Of a stretch of DNA of 64,000 bases, positions 1 to 11,693 are shown piece after piece. This DNA comes from Kuschelorhynchus macadamiae (Eukaryota; Arthropoda; Insecta; Coleoptera; Curculionidae), in NCBI GenBank assembly GCA_030620095.1, contig JAUTXW010000348.1, forward strand, positions 124,001 to 188,000. The letters are read 5' to 3'. Under the pieces are notes generated by a model that worked only from the letters and a program-made list of their open reading frames with translations, was not told where the DNA came from and did not search any database. Within the stretch, counting starts at the first letter, position 1. Each line of letters starts with the position of its first letter. Position numbers and translations under genes: made by a program.

Positions 1-86
1 TGTCTACAGAACGTTTCGATACATAATATAAACAATATTATTTAAGCAAGCATAAGGAATTATATCATTTACCTTAAGTTTTTATA

Positions 87-140
87 GACACATAGTAGTT
101 GCACAAATACTTTCATCCAATCGGGACTCATCAGTGCGCC
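87..140 (-). ncRNA. Type I hammerhead ribozyme
   Basis: On the minus strand the conserved core CUGAUGA ... GAAA is complete. Stem I pairs GGCGCA with UGUGUC (6 bp, two G-U). Stem II pairs GUCC with GGAU around a 5-base loop. Stem III is only 3 bp (GUA with UAC) and is capped by about 10 bases. The predicted cut follows the UA just before UGUGUC. Such a short stem III is typical of minimal hammerheads, which may work as dimers. Cleavage is predicted from the fold and has not been shown. Confidence 0.82.
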
Positions 141-274
141 GATCGTAAGAGAGAAACATTAATTTCAAAATAATTGTAAAATTTGTCAATTTGTTCGACG
201 TGTAACCTAGATTTATAATTATTTATGATATTAGATAATTCTTTTCTATTATTTAATGTTTCTCTCTTACGATC

Positions 275-328
275 GGCGCACTGATGAGTCCCGAGAGAAT
301 GAAAATATTTGTGCAACTACTATGTGTC
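275..328 (+). ncRNA. Type I hammerhead ribozyme, weakened stems
   Basis: This is the plus-strand mate of the motif at 87-140. CUGAUGA, GAAA and the GGCGCA/UGUGUC stem I are intact. Stem II has one mismatch (GUCC against GAAU), and stem III has lost its first pair (AUA against UAC). It is probably slower or inactive compared with its mate. Confidence 0.72.
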
Positions 329-527
329 TATAAAAACTTAAGGTAAATGATATAATTTCTTGTGCTTGCTTAAATAATATTGTTTATATTATGTATCGAA
401 ACATTCTGTAGACAGACTAGTCTACATGTTGAGGTATGTAATTATATTAAATATTTGCTTCAAATAATTTAAAGTTACATATTTTTATTCAGTTGCGAAA
501 AGGCCAAAAAAGATTTTTGTTTGTCAA

Positions 528-2030
528 GATGTTTTACGTTGATTTTTTAAAGAAATTTATACAACCACCATTTTTTTGCTCCGTCTTAAATTCGTACCAC
601 AGTTTTATCAGTTTTTCTCTTTGTCACACTTATTCAGTTTTTTTTAATATTTTAATATGGCGACATTTTGTTTTGTCAACTTGGGTTGGTACCAAAATAT
701 TACCAGTTCATTCCTATGTAATACTCGATTTGTGTGCATAAATTGAGGTAAATTTCATTTTTATAACTCTATATCTACAATAATTTGGCAAAATATTGAA
801 GAAAAAATTAAAAGAAACTTGCAATTTTTTTTAACTTGTGAAGAATCTAGCAATACAATTTTGACTACTTCGAAAAAAATATCTTTTTTATACCTTTTTG
901 AGGTACGGCCTAAAAACTGGCTCTGTTTAATGAACTGTATAAAATAAGTATAGAAAGAAAATCATGACGGGCGTTCGTCTAACAAGATTTAGGAATGTAA
1001 CCTCGAAATGTATGCCATTAAGTTAGATCGTTAACAAGGGATATTTAAATTTTTAAGTGGCACTGAGCACCCTCAAGTTAATTTGAACTTGGAAGCAATT
1101 AATAGTTCATTCTCGATCTTCCAAACTCAGTCACTGCGAGTTCCATCTCATTGGGGCATTAATAATGGCCAATGGCAAGTGTAGAATTTTCAATTAACTT
1201 CCTATTTAACTTTTGAATGTCATATAAATTTCTGCCTGCTTAGTTTTAATAGTCTCGAAAGTCTTGCAGCAGTGAATTTTAAGAAAATAATCTTTGTTAA
1301 AGTATTTTCAGTAAAAGATGCGATAGTTGATTTTTAGGAAATAAAATTTCATTTCAGAGAAATATCTATCGAATTGCGCAATAATCCGGCAGTTAAGAAA
1401 CCTTTTTAACGACTGCAAATAAGGAAAAGCAAATTGGATTTGCTTTGTAGTCCTTCCATGAAAATCCGGCCCTTTGGGAAAATGATATTTTCACCGACTT
1501 TAAGATCGCAGATAAGTAAGAGTATATAGGCCAACTAGAAGAAACATATACTTAAACAGTATAGCCCAAAATCTCGTGACAAAAAACTGCAAGGGTTTTG
1601 TAATGGCTAATATTTCGATATGTAGTATAAAGGCGATACATGTGTCAACACACACTCGCAAGGTCAGGTATAGACCATCTGGCAGTGGCGCGCTTTGAAG
1701 TATGTTAAATGATTACATGCACCACTATTACATTTTTCTTTTGATAAAATATTTGATACATTAGCATTAGACTATGTCGCGATTATAAAAAGCGATAGCA
1801 CAATACACAGAAAACTGTGCATGGGTGACACGATCCATAGCAATAATCTGAAGTAAAATACCTAAACTATAATATTGACAGCAAAATCACAAGAAATAAG
1901 TGTTAATAGGCGATTTAAAGCCACACAGATAGTAAACACTTAATAAACAATGCAACGAATCAGATACCCGCACAGACACGAAGGATAAATCGAATGACAA
2001 ATGATAGAATAAATGCAGGCAGGCAAAGGA
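528..2030. other. AT-rich non-coding DNA, nothing recognised
   Basis: No convincing reading frame, RNA gene or terminal repeat was found. Probably intronic or intergenic sequence with old, unrecognisable repeats. Confidence 0.5.
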
Positions 2031-2335
2031 AAAAAGTATAAAAAACTAATTTTCAGATATTCGTATTTCCAAAATATTAGTTTAATTCTTTAAAAATATT
2101 AGGTAAATTATTCCACATTTGAAACGGTACAAACGCAGATGATTTGTTGAGGTATTCTGAAATTATTTATATATCTAGTTGGATGATTATGATCGAAGAA
2201 CTAAAATATTTTCTAAGATACGGAGGTTCCCCACTTTTTTAAATTCTATATACAAATGAATATATATGATATTTTCTACAACTTTCAAAATGCCATTAAT
2301 ATATTTAAATAGGAATAACATGGCGACAAATCAAG
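2030..2335 (-). pseudogene. Possible C-terminal remnant of a jockey-like non-LTR reverse transcriptase
   Basis: Read on the minus strand, a frame with stops gives YLRKYFSSS, then SSAFVPFQMWNNLPNIFKEL. This resembles the tail of insect jockey-type ORF2 proteins, where a 'W/YN.LP..IK' motif follows the reverse transcriptase. No catalytic motif is present and the match is short. It could also be chance in AT-rich DNA. Confidence 0.35.
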
Positions 2336-2339
2336 ACGG

Positions 2340-2830
2340 CTCTTAACCACTGGGCCTATCTGACCTTAAGTGGAGAGTGACAAAGTTATAACAAAGGAAG
2401 GCAACCTAAGGACTGTCGTGAGACTCCCTTGTTTGCTCCCAAGAAGACGACGGAAAATCAACTCCCTCATAGTGGTTCTCACAGGCCACTGTCCATTTTA
2501 GAGACACTGGTCCTGTTGGTCATAGACTCGACCTAGAGTCTAGGAGAAGGAAACTCCTTGGCACTATTTCTACCAGTGTCAAGGTAGGACAAGACTTTAG
2601 CAAGACACTTTTAACGCTGCGATGCTGCTTTAGGACGTGGTTAAGGATCTCCTTTTGAGGATGTCCAGACCTTCATATATTGATCTGTAAAAATCACAAA
2701 AATGTCAGAGGTTGGTTAAGTTGAGTCTAGTTGGGAGATATGCCGCAAGGGTCAATTTGGTCTGTCGTCTAGGTTTGATCTTGCCCTTAACTAATACTAC
2801 CACTATTACTACTACTACTTTCACAATCAA
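2340..2830 (+). pseudogene. Non-LTR retrotransposon 3' remnant (post-RNase H region)
   Basis: In broken plus-strand frames one can read INSLIVVLTGHCPF and then a cysteine-poor version of the segment that follows RNase H in R1/I-type elements ('L.GLLTGHCPLRRHL'). The frame later gives ETPWHYFYQCQ. The stretch is richer in GC than its surroundings and ends near 2795-2820 in an ACT-rich microsatellite, as many non-LTR tails do. Stops and frameshifts rule out function. Confidence 0.5.
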
Positions 2831-2839
2831 ATCCGATTT

Positions 2840-5649
2840 TATCTAGTTTTTTTTGTTTGAATTTCTTTCGTTAAAATGTTTCGACGTCGCCATTTTTAAA
2901 GTAGGTAAAGGGATTTGTCGTTTAAAATTATATTGCGAGGTTTATTAAAAATTGTTATTTTGGACAAATAGTTTAACATATGTTTTTAGTATATTTTTTA
3001 GACGATTTCTGAGGATTTTAATTTTATATTAGTCTTCCTTTTCGTCCTTGGCCAACTCTTTTTCTTTTTCTTCTATCGAGAGTTTTTAAATAACGTCTTA
3101 AATAAAACAGGCAAAACTTAAGAAGTCGAAAATCTGCTTTATTTTGCCAATTTAATCTGCTTATCTAAATCTTATTGTTACGATATGACAAAGTGCCCAT
3201 ATGCGATCGAAAACATATACAAAAAAAAATAAAAAAAGTATTATATTGCCTGTTCTAAAACAAAGCAAATTTCAGAAATTTGATTTCTATAGTAAACAAT
3301 ACAGCTTTATTCGTAGAATCAAATCTGGCTTAAAACAAAAAAACAAACAAAGAATTGAATCTAGCCGCAAATACGTAGAGTATCGAAGTGCACAAAACCG
3401 CTGTGATTCAATTTAACCATTCGAGGCGGATAATAACGGACAAATAAGCGCTTGAAAAACCACAATACGCCATAGTCTATTTTATACGGATTTCATCAGT
3501 AATATAGATGGAAAGTATTGCCCTGTTTTCGGCCTGTTGGTTGATGATTAATGACCACAAAGAACCAAGTGCAGAGAAGAAAAAAACAATATTAAACAAA
3601 AACTAATTGAAAATTGTAAACATGTAAAGGAGCCCAATAAATGCACGAGCAGGAATGAAGTAGATACATTATTAATTATTTAAAGAGTTATCAAATCAAA
3701 TTTTAATATATTTATTTTAAAAACAAATAAAGAATGAGAATACAAAAGAAAAAAAAATATTTTTTCTGTTTTCCGTGATTTCCTAGACATGAATTATAAT
3801 GCTTCTCGCCTATCCCCAATAATTACTGAAAAAAAAAGAAAAATGTATTCACAGTTTTGCAGAATCCCCTTATAAATAAATGCAACCCCAAAATCAGGGC
3901 CGGGAAAAAGTAATGATTAAAAAATCTATAAAAATATACTCCATTGTTTCCCACTGCGAGGGCTATGGGGGTGCAGCTACGTCACTGATCCCCAAGCTGT
4001 ATATGAATGTATATGGATAATATGACACATGCCAACTTTCTAATTTTTAAGTCTTTTGTTACAGCCGATTGCTCTTATCTGTTTAATTATAGTCACAGAA
4101 TTTTAAAACTTGGGATATGGTAATGTCATATAATAAAACAACAATTTTTAAACAAAAGGACAGTACTGTCGATTTTACGTCCATAAATTATTTATTCAAA
4201 CACTAGTAATTAACTTTAGAGTTTAGAACGTGGTAACTTGTGACTTCCTAGTACAAGGTAGAGCATAAAATGTTTGTTCTTGTAAATTTCAAAATGTTAA
4301 GTTAGTTGTCTAGGACGTGCAAGTTGAAGGCCATATGTCTTTAAAGTGTACCAGTTAGGGGCTTAGCCATAGTAATTATTGACACCGGTACTTAAAGATC
4401 CAGATACATAAACGTTTAGCTGAAAGTACAGGCAATTTTCTTTAATATCGCTTAAGCTTTTGTATCAATTTTCGCCATATCGGTTTAACATTACACGTCA
4501 AATTCAAAAAATATATATTATCAACATTGCCTCATTTTTGGATACTTCTGTAGGAGTATCTATTTAATTATAAAAGCAGAATGTTTACACTTAGTTTAGA
4601 ATAAGGTTGCTAAAATTTCATGGAAATCGATCCAGGCATTTATCATGTGGATTACAGCAAACAATCATATAGATAGACATATACTTAACATTCAACCTTC
4701 TTTGCCTGCGCAGTCGGGTAAATGAGTAACGATTTGACCCATCCCTGTGTCCTGTAAAAACTGTTTTAGCAGGTTTTATCATTTTTATACAAAAAATCAA
4801 TAGACTTTGGGTTTTCTAAGGCTATTCCTTTGGGCCTCATCAGTATATGATATTACATATAGTTAATGCAAATCGTTTATCCAAATTTGTGATAAAATTT
4901 TCGTCGTGGAAATTGTTATAATGAGATTGCGGAAAAAACTTAAGAATTCGAATTGCTAATATTTAGCTAAGCTAAGCCTAAAAGAGAGTAGCAGATTTTT
5001 TTCACAAAATAATAATATTCTATAATATTAAATATTAACATGATGAGTGAAACTACTAATATTGATACACAAAACATATAATTGAAATTAATGGAAATTC
5101 TCTTTTTAAACATTAAACTAACTAGAGTTATTAAATTGATGTTATAGACAAAAAGAGACCGAGAAAAATGCAAGACAAGAGAACTCTAATTTATTCTGTA
5201 GACTGCATAATACATATTTATTTTCTTTAGGTTATTTTTTCACTGTTCCCTTTTGCTCTGGCTTGAATATCACACAAAACATAAAGTAATGTTTGTTAAA
5301 ACGTAATTAGAGCTTTATTACAAGAATATCTTTAATGAGAGGGGTAAAGCAGTATTATTTGCTTCGAAGTTTCCACTACAGAGAAATTAAAATACTACGG
5401 ACAATAGTTAATTAGGACTGGGACTGAGCTAAATTAAATTTGTTGTAAGATAATAATATATTCGACTCAGACTAATTATAATTAGTAAACTGGCTAACCG
5501 GTTGTATTAAGAGTTTTAAATTACAGTAAATCTCAGACAGTAATTGAAGTCTCCGCCTCGTCGAACACGTCTAGTTTTTTAATGGGAGATACCGTGCACC
5601 GGTCGCATTTAAGCAAAATGTACCATTATATAGTCAATAGTGCGATTTT
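2840..5649. other. AT-rich non-coding DNA
   Basis: No gene was recognised. The short frame at 3201-3416 has low-complexity, basic composition and no family features. At about 4809-4843, minus strand, lies an isolated CUGAUGA core with a GGC/GCC stem but no properly placed GAAA (see findings). Confidence 0.45.
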
Positions 5650-5654
5650 CGCTG

Positions 5655-5795
5655 CTCTAATTGGTCAAGATCAAACGCTGGTACGTTTTGCCAAACGTGA
5701 CTAAAACTCGGTATGTTTTACCATGTCTCGTACCGCATAGCTTGGTCGGACCAAACGCAGGTACGTTTTGACAAACTTTACTAAAACATGTTATA
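5655..5795 (+). repeat. Direct repeat, about 80-base period
   Basis: A 40-base segment beginning near 5669 (CAAACGCTGGTACGTTTTG) recurs near 5749 (CAAACGCAGGTACGTTTTG), with TTGGTC just upstream of each. A weaker partial copy (GGTATGTTTTACCA) lies between them. About 1.6 copies are visible. Confidence 0.6.
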
Positions 5796-5839
5796 AATAT
5801 AATGGCAACAACTCCTAAATATTTCAAGCAGAAGTTCAT

Positions 5840-6604
5840 TGTATGGAATTGTGTGCTGGAATGTTGCAGAACCAACAAATAACACATAAAACGGTAAAAA
5901 TTTTCTCGGATAGTCAAGCGGCCCTTAATGTACTTGAGAAGCGAGTCATTGTACATCTAAAACAGTTTGGAACTGCCAAAAGGTACTTGTTGGCCTGGGG
6001 AGCAACAATAAGATCGCCTTTATCTGGATACCAAGACATGCCGGTCTGGAGGGAAAAGAGTCTGCGGACCTTCTAGCAAAGAAAGGAGCAGAGACAAGAT
6101 TCGTGGGACCTGAACCAGCTTTAGAAGTAGCCCACGAAAGGGCCAAGCGCGCAATTTTGAACTCGTTGAGGAAAAAGCTAATCTTTATTGGTTTGGACTG
6201 CCAGGTCTGTCCCATGCAAAGGCATTAATTCCTCTTCCCATGAAAAAGAGGATAATAGAAAGTCTGTTAAATATGAACAGAATTAAGCTCAAAACAGCAG
6301 TAGGCCTATACTTTGGCCATTGTGGTCTAAAACATCACATGCACAGGATGAGGCTTGAATACGAATCCGACTGCCGCCTATGTATGGAGGATGACGGGGC
6401 AGTTAGCCATGTGCTCCATATTCGTTAGAGATATTCTGCTACCCGAGAACTTGAAGACTACCTCTCCAAATGCAATGATAAGACTCACTGAGGATTTAGA
6501 CTTGCTTGGGGAAGTGCAAATATGGGTGTGAGCCATAATAGACCACGGAGTCGAAGTGGAGGGTCGGTTTGATCCTCTCACTTTTAACCTGACCTAACCT
6601 AACC
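5840..6604 (+). pseudogene. R1/I-type non-LTR retrotransposon, RNase H and 3' end, frameshifted
   Basis: The plus strand reads KIFSDSQAALNVLE (RNase H, first catalytic region). After a frame change come an AGLEGKESADLLAKKGAE-like segment (the 'GN..AD.LAK' RNase H signature), then RIKLKTAVGLYFGHCGLKHH and CRLCMEDDGAVSHVLH, the zinc-like segment after RNase H. At least two frameshifts and several stops break it. The element ends in CCTGACCTAACCTAACCTA, close to the insect telomere repeat on the complementary strand. Only the 3' end of the element remains, as expected for 5'-truncated target-primed insertion. Confidence 0.72.
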
Positions 6605-7481
6605 TATAAATATAATGGAATAAATGGCTATTACATATACATATAAAGCTATTATGGGATTTTAGCAATACAAGATAAAGCATGTTAACATTTTAAGGTA
6701 AAAATAATTATTATAACTAATAAAACTTAAAAACTGATTTGACTTATATTATAAATATAGTGTGTCCACGTAAATAGTCCTATGGGAATCTGAAGTGGGG
6801 CACTATTATCATTTATTAAATTTTAATAAATTATATTATTATAAAAATTTTGTATTATGTAATTTGTATCTTGTAAACGAAGCGTTTGCAGACTAATCTT
6901 TTATTCTTAGAACTGCCCATAGAATAATCCTATAAATGCGTGTATTGGAATTAGAAACTATGAAATGTTATATAGAATTTTAAAAGTAATTTAAAGGTGC
7001 CAGGGGCATACTTTTAACTTCTTTTTGAGATATTTTGAAAAAATTACTAAGATTTTAAAATATACTTTTTAACATCTGTGAAAACATTTTTCAAAGAAAT
7101 TTTTCACGTAGAAAACAAGTGTCGTATTCATTTTTAATTTCGACAATTCGGTTATTGTAAACGTTCATCAACTTATTTTTTTATGGGCACCATATTGAAT
7201 TATTAAAATTTTAAATAGCTTTTTTAAATTAAAAAAACCCTGATTATCTCTATAATTAATTAATTTAAGCCATAATACCTACCCTACCCTACCTCTATGA
7301 AAAACTAAGCTAAGAATGTGAAAGTTATTTTGCTCTAGGTCCAACCGTTCAGGTGCTATGACGGCTCAAAAATGTCAATTCTCAAACATCAATAAATCAA
7401 AAACAGTTGAAGATAGACATATAGTACCCTTATTAAAAAATACTAAGATTTGACCATAGAATCCAAAAATGTATTAATATA
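6605..7481. other. AT-rich non-coding DNA
   Basis: Nothing with coding or structural features was recognised. Confidence 0.5.
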
Positions 7482-7668
7482 TAGGGTGTTCCGTTTAAAA
7501 AACGCAACATCCTTGGCGTAAGTCTTTTGTTTCTCGTTCAGTTGTTTTTTTTTGTTACGATTTTCGAACTCTCTGAGCTAAAATACATCAATTGGCTATT
7601 TTGAGTTTCTTAAAAAATACTAAGGAAGTCAAAAAAAATCCATTTTTCCTCCTTAATGGAAGACCCTG
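7482..7668. mobile_element. Small MITE with CAGGGTG-type ends
   Basis: About 187 bases are flanked by TA on both sides. The left end reads TAGGGTGTTCCGTTTAAAAA; the right end, reversed, reads CAGGGTCTTCCATT. These ends resemble the larger CAGGGTG elements in this window. There is no coding content, so mobility would depend on a transposase supplied elsewhere. Confidence 0.5.
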
Positions 7669-9886
7669 TACATTTTGCTTAAATGCGCACTGGTCATAAC
7701 GCCTGGAACTTAATAGAAATCCCGTAAATGTTAAGGTACAAAATAACCAACGAAACGAGATTTAAAAAGGAACTACACCTTGTGGTACAAAAATGGGTAC
7801 AAATTTTTAATGTTGTAAGTAAATATAACTGTAAACTAGTTTATAACCTATATTTCGAAATAGTATCTATCAAAATACCAAAAAAACGTAAAGAAAAATA
7901 ACGTTTTTATTCCACGCTTAAAGAGGGCTGTTAATAATGTGACTGTGACAATACTACCAGTTTTATGGTAAAGTTCGAAAGCATGTTTTGGTATTTGAAG
8001 AACGTTAACGGAAAGTCGGACTTCGCTCAAGGCAACCATGATATCGTGTAATGATACATTATATTTAGGCCGCGAGCCTTCGTCTTCTGTCCAAATAAAA
8101 AACATTGTCAAAGAACCCTTGACTTTAACTTACTTGCAAGTTTCTTTGTTACATTCAAAAAGCATTTCTGTTCACCACAAAATTGCATTTCCATTAGGTT
8201 TCCCCAAACAATATTATTAAAAAAAATGCGGTTGTTTCTTTAGGAATCTAATTTCGCCAAAAATTCGAAATCGCCGTATTCGTATTAAAATATTCATAAA
8301 GTTTCAATTAAGAAGGTATCAGAAACAATTATTTAATTGTGTTTTATCATTCTTACTCGGTTGTCATTTTTATTGACGGTGAAAAAAATTGTGCGAGTAT
8401 TTTCATTAACTCTGTTAATAGCAGTCTTAGTTCTTGCTTAGCCATGGTCTCTTTTTTTCTCGGAGTTTCTTTCTCTTTTATTTAATAAATATACCATGTT
8501 CTTTTAAATTGCACACTTTTCAAATGTTTTAAGATGTCTTACTTCCAACACAACTGCTGTCGAAGAATTTTTTTTTTAATTTTCAATTCATTAACAATTT
8601 TTTAAAATTTTTATAATGAACGATTTTTGGATCTAAAAAACTATATTTTAACAGTTTCACTCTAAGAACAACATTCATTGCCATCTACAATCATTTCTCA
8701 TGAACTGAATTAATATCGAAGTTTATTAAAATTATTTTGTTTCAGTAAGTCAGTTACAGAAATTAACACGAACTATATATAGAATATTTTTTATACTAAA
8801 ATACTAAGTATACGTAAAATTATCTTCAGAGCAATTAAATAGTAGGGACAGTTTTATGTGAAAACGTTTTTTAAAATTTTTTCTCGAAACTGAAAGAAAA
8901 TTGTACAATTACTGTAATAACACAAATTGGAGATTTCTTAAGTTTCTTTCAAATTATTTTTTTAAATTTACTGTACATGGTGAGGCAAAAAAAAACTCAG
9001 AAAAAGTAGGTTAGGTTAGGTCACGTCATCAACGTCACAATTTCGTTCTAGAAAATTTTCTTAGTCCATCCTAAAGCTATTTTTGGAAAGTTCAACAATA
9101 CTACAATTTGTTGTGTTACTTAAAATTGTAGCTACTATACTCTGTATAAAGACATAAAGTAAATCGGGTGCAATGTAAAATTAAAAAAATATTACCACTT
9201 TCGGTTAATCAGTACCTGAAACTTGACTTCAATTATTGAACAATTCATAAATTAAAGTAACTCTTTTGGACGCGTTGATAGTCAAACATTACTACTGCAA
9301 TATACATTTTTATTATTTTATAAACTTATTGTATTCCTATTTATTCCATAAACGAACCGTAGTACAAGAATTGGTGAAACACTTATTTTCAAATAAAGCA
9401 TGAGCATCTTATTTGATAATACTTAATCGGATTACTTCTTCAACGTACTCATTCGTGCATCTTGTAATAGCAGTTTTGGCGCTGAGAGATAAGTTTCTAA
9501 AGTAATTTCAAGTTTGAAATCGAATTAATGGATTATTCATGATCTAATTACTTGACGTTGTGCCTCATTGCATGCCGAATAAGATAGAAACGCTGGATGC
9601 ACAATTTGCAAATAGTTCCCCTTATATCACAGATGTGGGGTGTTATTATAAGATTGTTCGTTTGCTTGTAAATAATACTTTTCGTATAATATAGGGTAAG
9701 TGAAATATGAGGTAAAAAAAATTATAGTAATTAAAAAATCAGAAAAAACGACATTTTTTCATTTTCGGTTTTAAACAAAAATATTTTCAGCAAGTTTCGA
9801 AGTATGAGATATCTAGGTAATGGAAATATTTCAACCCATTAAAACAAAGTGTGCGCCTCTTACAGCTTAACAAACTTATGTATATA
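7669..9886. other. AT-rich non-coding DNA
   Basis: No gene was recognised. A short GGTTAGGTTAGG tract at about 9008-9019 is a two-unit telomere-like repeat, probably the edge of an old non-LTR copy. Confidence 0.45.
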
Positions 9887-11691
9887 CTCTCGAACAAAAG
9901 TAGAGCAACAAAGAATTCTTTTTTATTCATGTTTGAATAAAAAAAACATTGGGTTGTGATTTGTAGCTAAGTTAATAAAGTGCTATGCTTACACTAAAAG
10001 TAATATTTCACAATATTTTGGTGTACTTTAAATCAGTTTAAGATTTATAAATAATATGAATTATAAAAATTGGCGAGAATGGGTGCGAAAAAATTAGAGG
10101 AACAAATTATATTCAACAATATTTTATTGCATGGTATTTCAAGAAAAAAGTATTTAACACATTTTAGAACAATAACAATTAAAAATAATACATCTTTTTA
10201 TTTAAAACACTAAGCCAGATTTTTTAGCAAGTTCGTGAGAGAGTTGTGCTGCACCAATTTACATGATTTTTTTAAAAATGGTCATCTAGTTACCGAGATC
10301 TTTCAACACTATTTTTTGTACTGATTTATTGCGTATTTTTTCTATGAAACCAATATGCTTCTCTTCATTGACATCTCTAGACGATGTAATGAATGCGTCC
10401 CATATTCTTATAATTCTAGTTAATAATTAATAGCATATCCATTATTATTAATTACTTGCTGACAACGGCGCGGCATTGAAGGAATCAACTTTTGAATGAT
10501 TAAAACTTCACTAATTATATTTTTTATGTGGAAACATTGAATGCGACGTTCTACTTTGTACCAGATATTTTCAATGGGGTTAAGGTCTGGGGATTATGCA
10601 GGCCACTCCAAATCTCGAACGTTATTTTCCCCAAACCTCTGTTAAACAACTTTTGAAGAATGTTTTGGATCAATGTCCTGTTGGAAAATAAAACGCAGTG
10701 GCATTTCCCAATCTGCATAAGGAAACATAGTATTTTGCATGATATCCCTATATATAAATCGGTCCATCAAGTCATTAAGAAAGCGTATAAGGCCTACCCC
10801 ATTCCATGACAAACAACCCCATAAAAAAACACTGCCTTTCCCATGTTTAGTTATACTTAGGCGCTACGTATTTAGGATTAAACCTTATATTGATTGGCCG
10901 TCTCACACGTCTCAGTACATCAGAATTAAATATTTTATAATGGGTTTCATCACTACTAAATATAACTTTTCTCCAGTCATGAACAGTTCAGTTTAAATGC
11001 CGTCGTGCAAATGCCAACCTTGTTGCTCTATTTCTTCCCGAAATTAACGTTTTTTTAGCTGGAAGTCTACTAAAGAACTTTGCATGTACTAACCTTCTTT
11101 GAAGTGTTCGTATACCAATCGAAATGTGTGGAATTTTGGCAATAATTGTTGGTGAGGATTTCCAAGGATCATTTTGAGCAGCTCTACTGTTTTTTTTTCT
11201 TTGGCCTTCCCGATTTTCGTAAATTTTCTAAGTGTCCTCTGTCAATATACGATGAAATTATTTTAAATACGCTGTACTGGGTAACACAAACTATATTGAA
11301 ATATCGGCTTGTGTGGTACCTTCAATGAATGCATTCACAACTCTTTGCTTCAAGTCTTGCATTAATTAATTTACATTTGCAAGATTAATTTAGCACATAT
11401 TATGTCAAAAAAATAACATAAAATAAGCCCCTCAAAACTATGTTTGCCTTTTTCACTAAAACCCTCCTTTTGCACAAATTATTTAAATGTTGCTCTACTT
11501 TTGACGCGTTGCTATTTAAAATTTAAAATTAAATGTCAAAATAAATTCATTTGTTTTCTTCAGGACAATTCTGGTTATCACCCATAATCAAAGCCTACTT
11601 TGTTCTCTAGCATATTATAATACATGGATAATTCTAATATCCCGATTTGCGTATATTTTTCGAAGTATTGCTTTACTTTTATCCGATAGAG
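9887..11691 (-). mobile_element. Tc1-like DNA transposon, nearly full length, inactive
   Basis: TA dinucleotides at 9885-9886 and 11692-11693 flank imperfect terminal inverted repeats. The left end begins CTCTCGAACAAAAGTAGAGC; the right end, reversed, begins CTCTATCGGATAAAAGTAAA. The 1.8-kb length and a single transposase reading on the minus strand fit the Tc1 family, which moves by cut and paste into TA. The TIRs have diverged from each other, so the copy is old. Confidence 0.75.
10420..11362 (-). pseudogene. Tc1-like transposase, broken
   Basis: The reading starts MQDLKQRVVNAFIEGTTQAD (helix-turn-helix) at 11362. The DDE core is recognisable further on: GSVFLWGCLSWNGVG, then a DRFIYRDIMQNTMFPYAD segment, FIFQQDIDPKHSSK (second aspartate), EWPA, SPDLNPIENIWYKVERRI (third acidic residue in the NPIEN context) and SMPRRCQQVI before the stop. 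Several in-frame stops and frame changes interrupt it. The span of about 314 codons is close to the family norm of about 340. Element TIRs lie on both sides. A decayed fragment of the same family may lie at 34340-34510. Confidence 0.78.
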
Positions 11692-11693
11692 TA

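Larger units (their letters stand above)
1..527. mobile_element. Hammerhead-bearing non-coding element, inverted array 1
   Basis: Two copies of one repeat unit face away from each other: about 1-235 in minus orientation and about 236-527 in plus orientation. Each holds a hammerhead motif followed by the same 3' part (TATAAAAACTTAAGG, then an AT-rich stretch, then ATGTATCGAAACATTC and GTAGACAGACTAGTCTACAT). The plus arm ends at GATTTTTGTTTGTC, the same end point as the array at 29642-31135, so this is probably the true 3' end. The left arm runs off the window. There is no coding capacity. I infer a non-autonomous retroelement processed by its ribozyme, comparable with retrozymes or Penelope-type elements. 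The repeat itself is seen directly; the class is inference. Confidence 0.75.
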
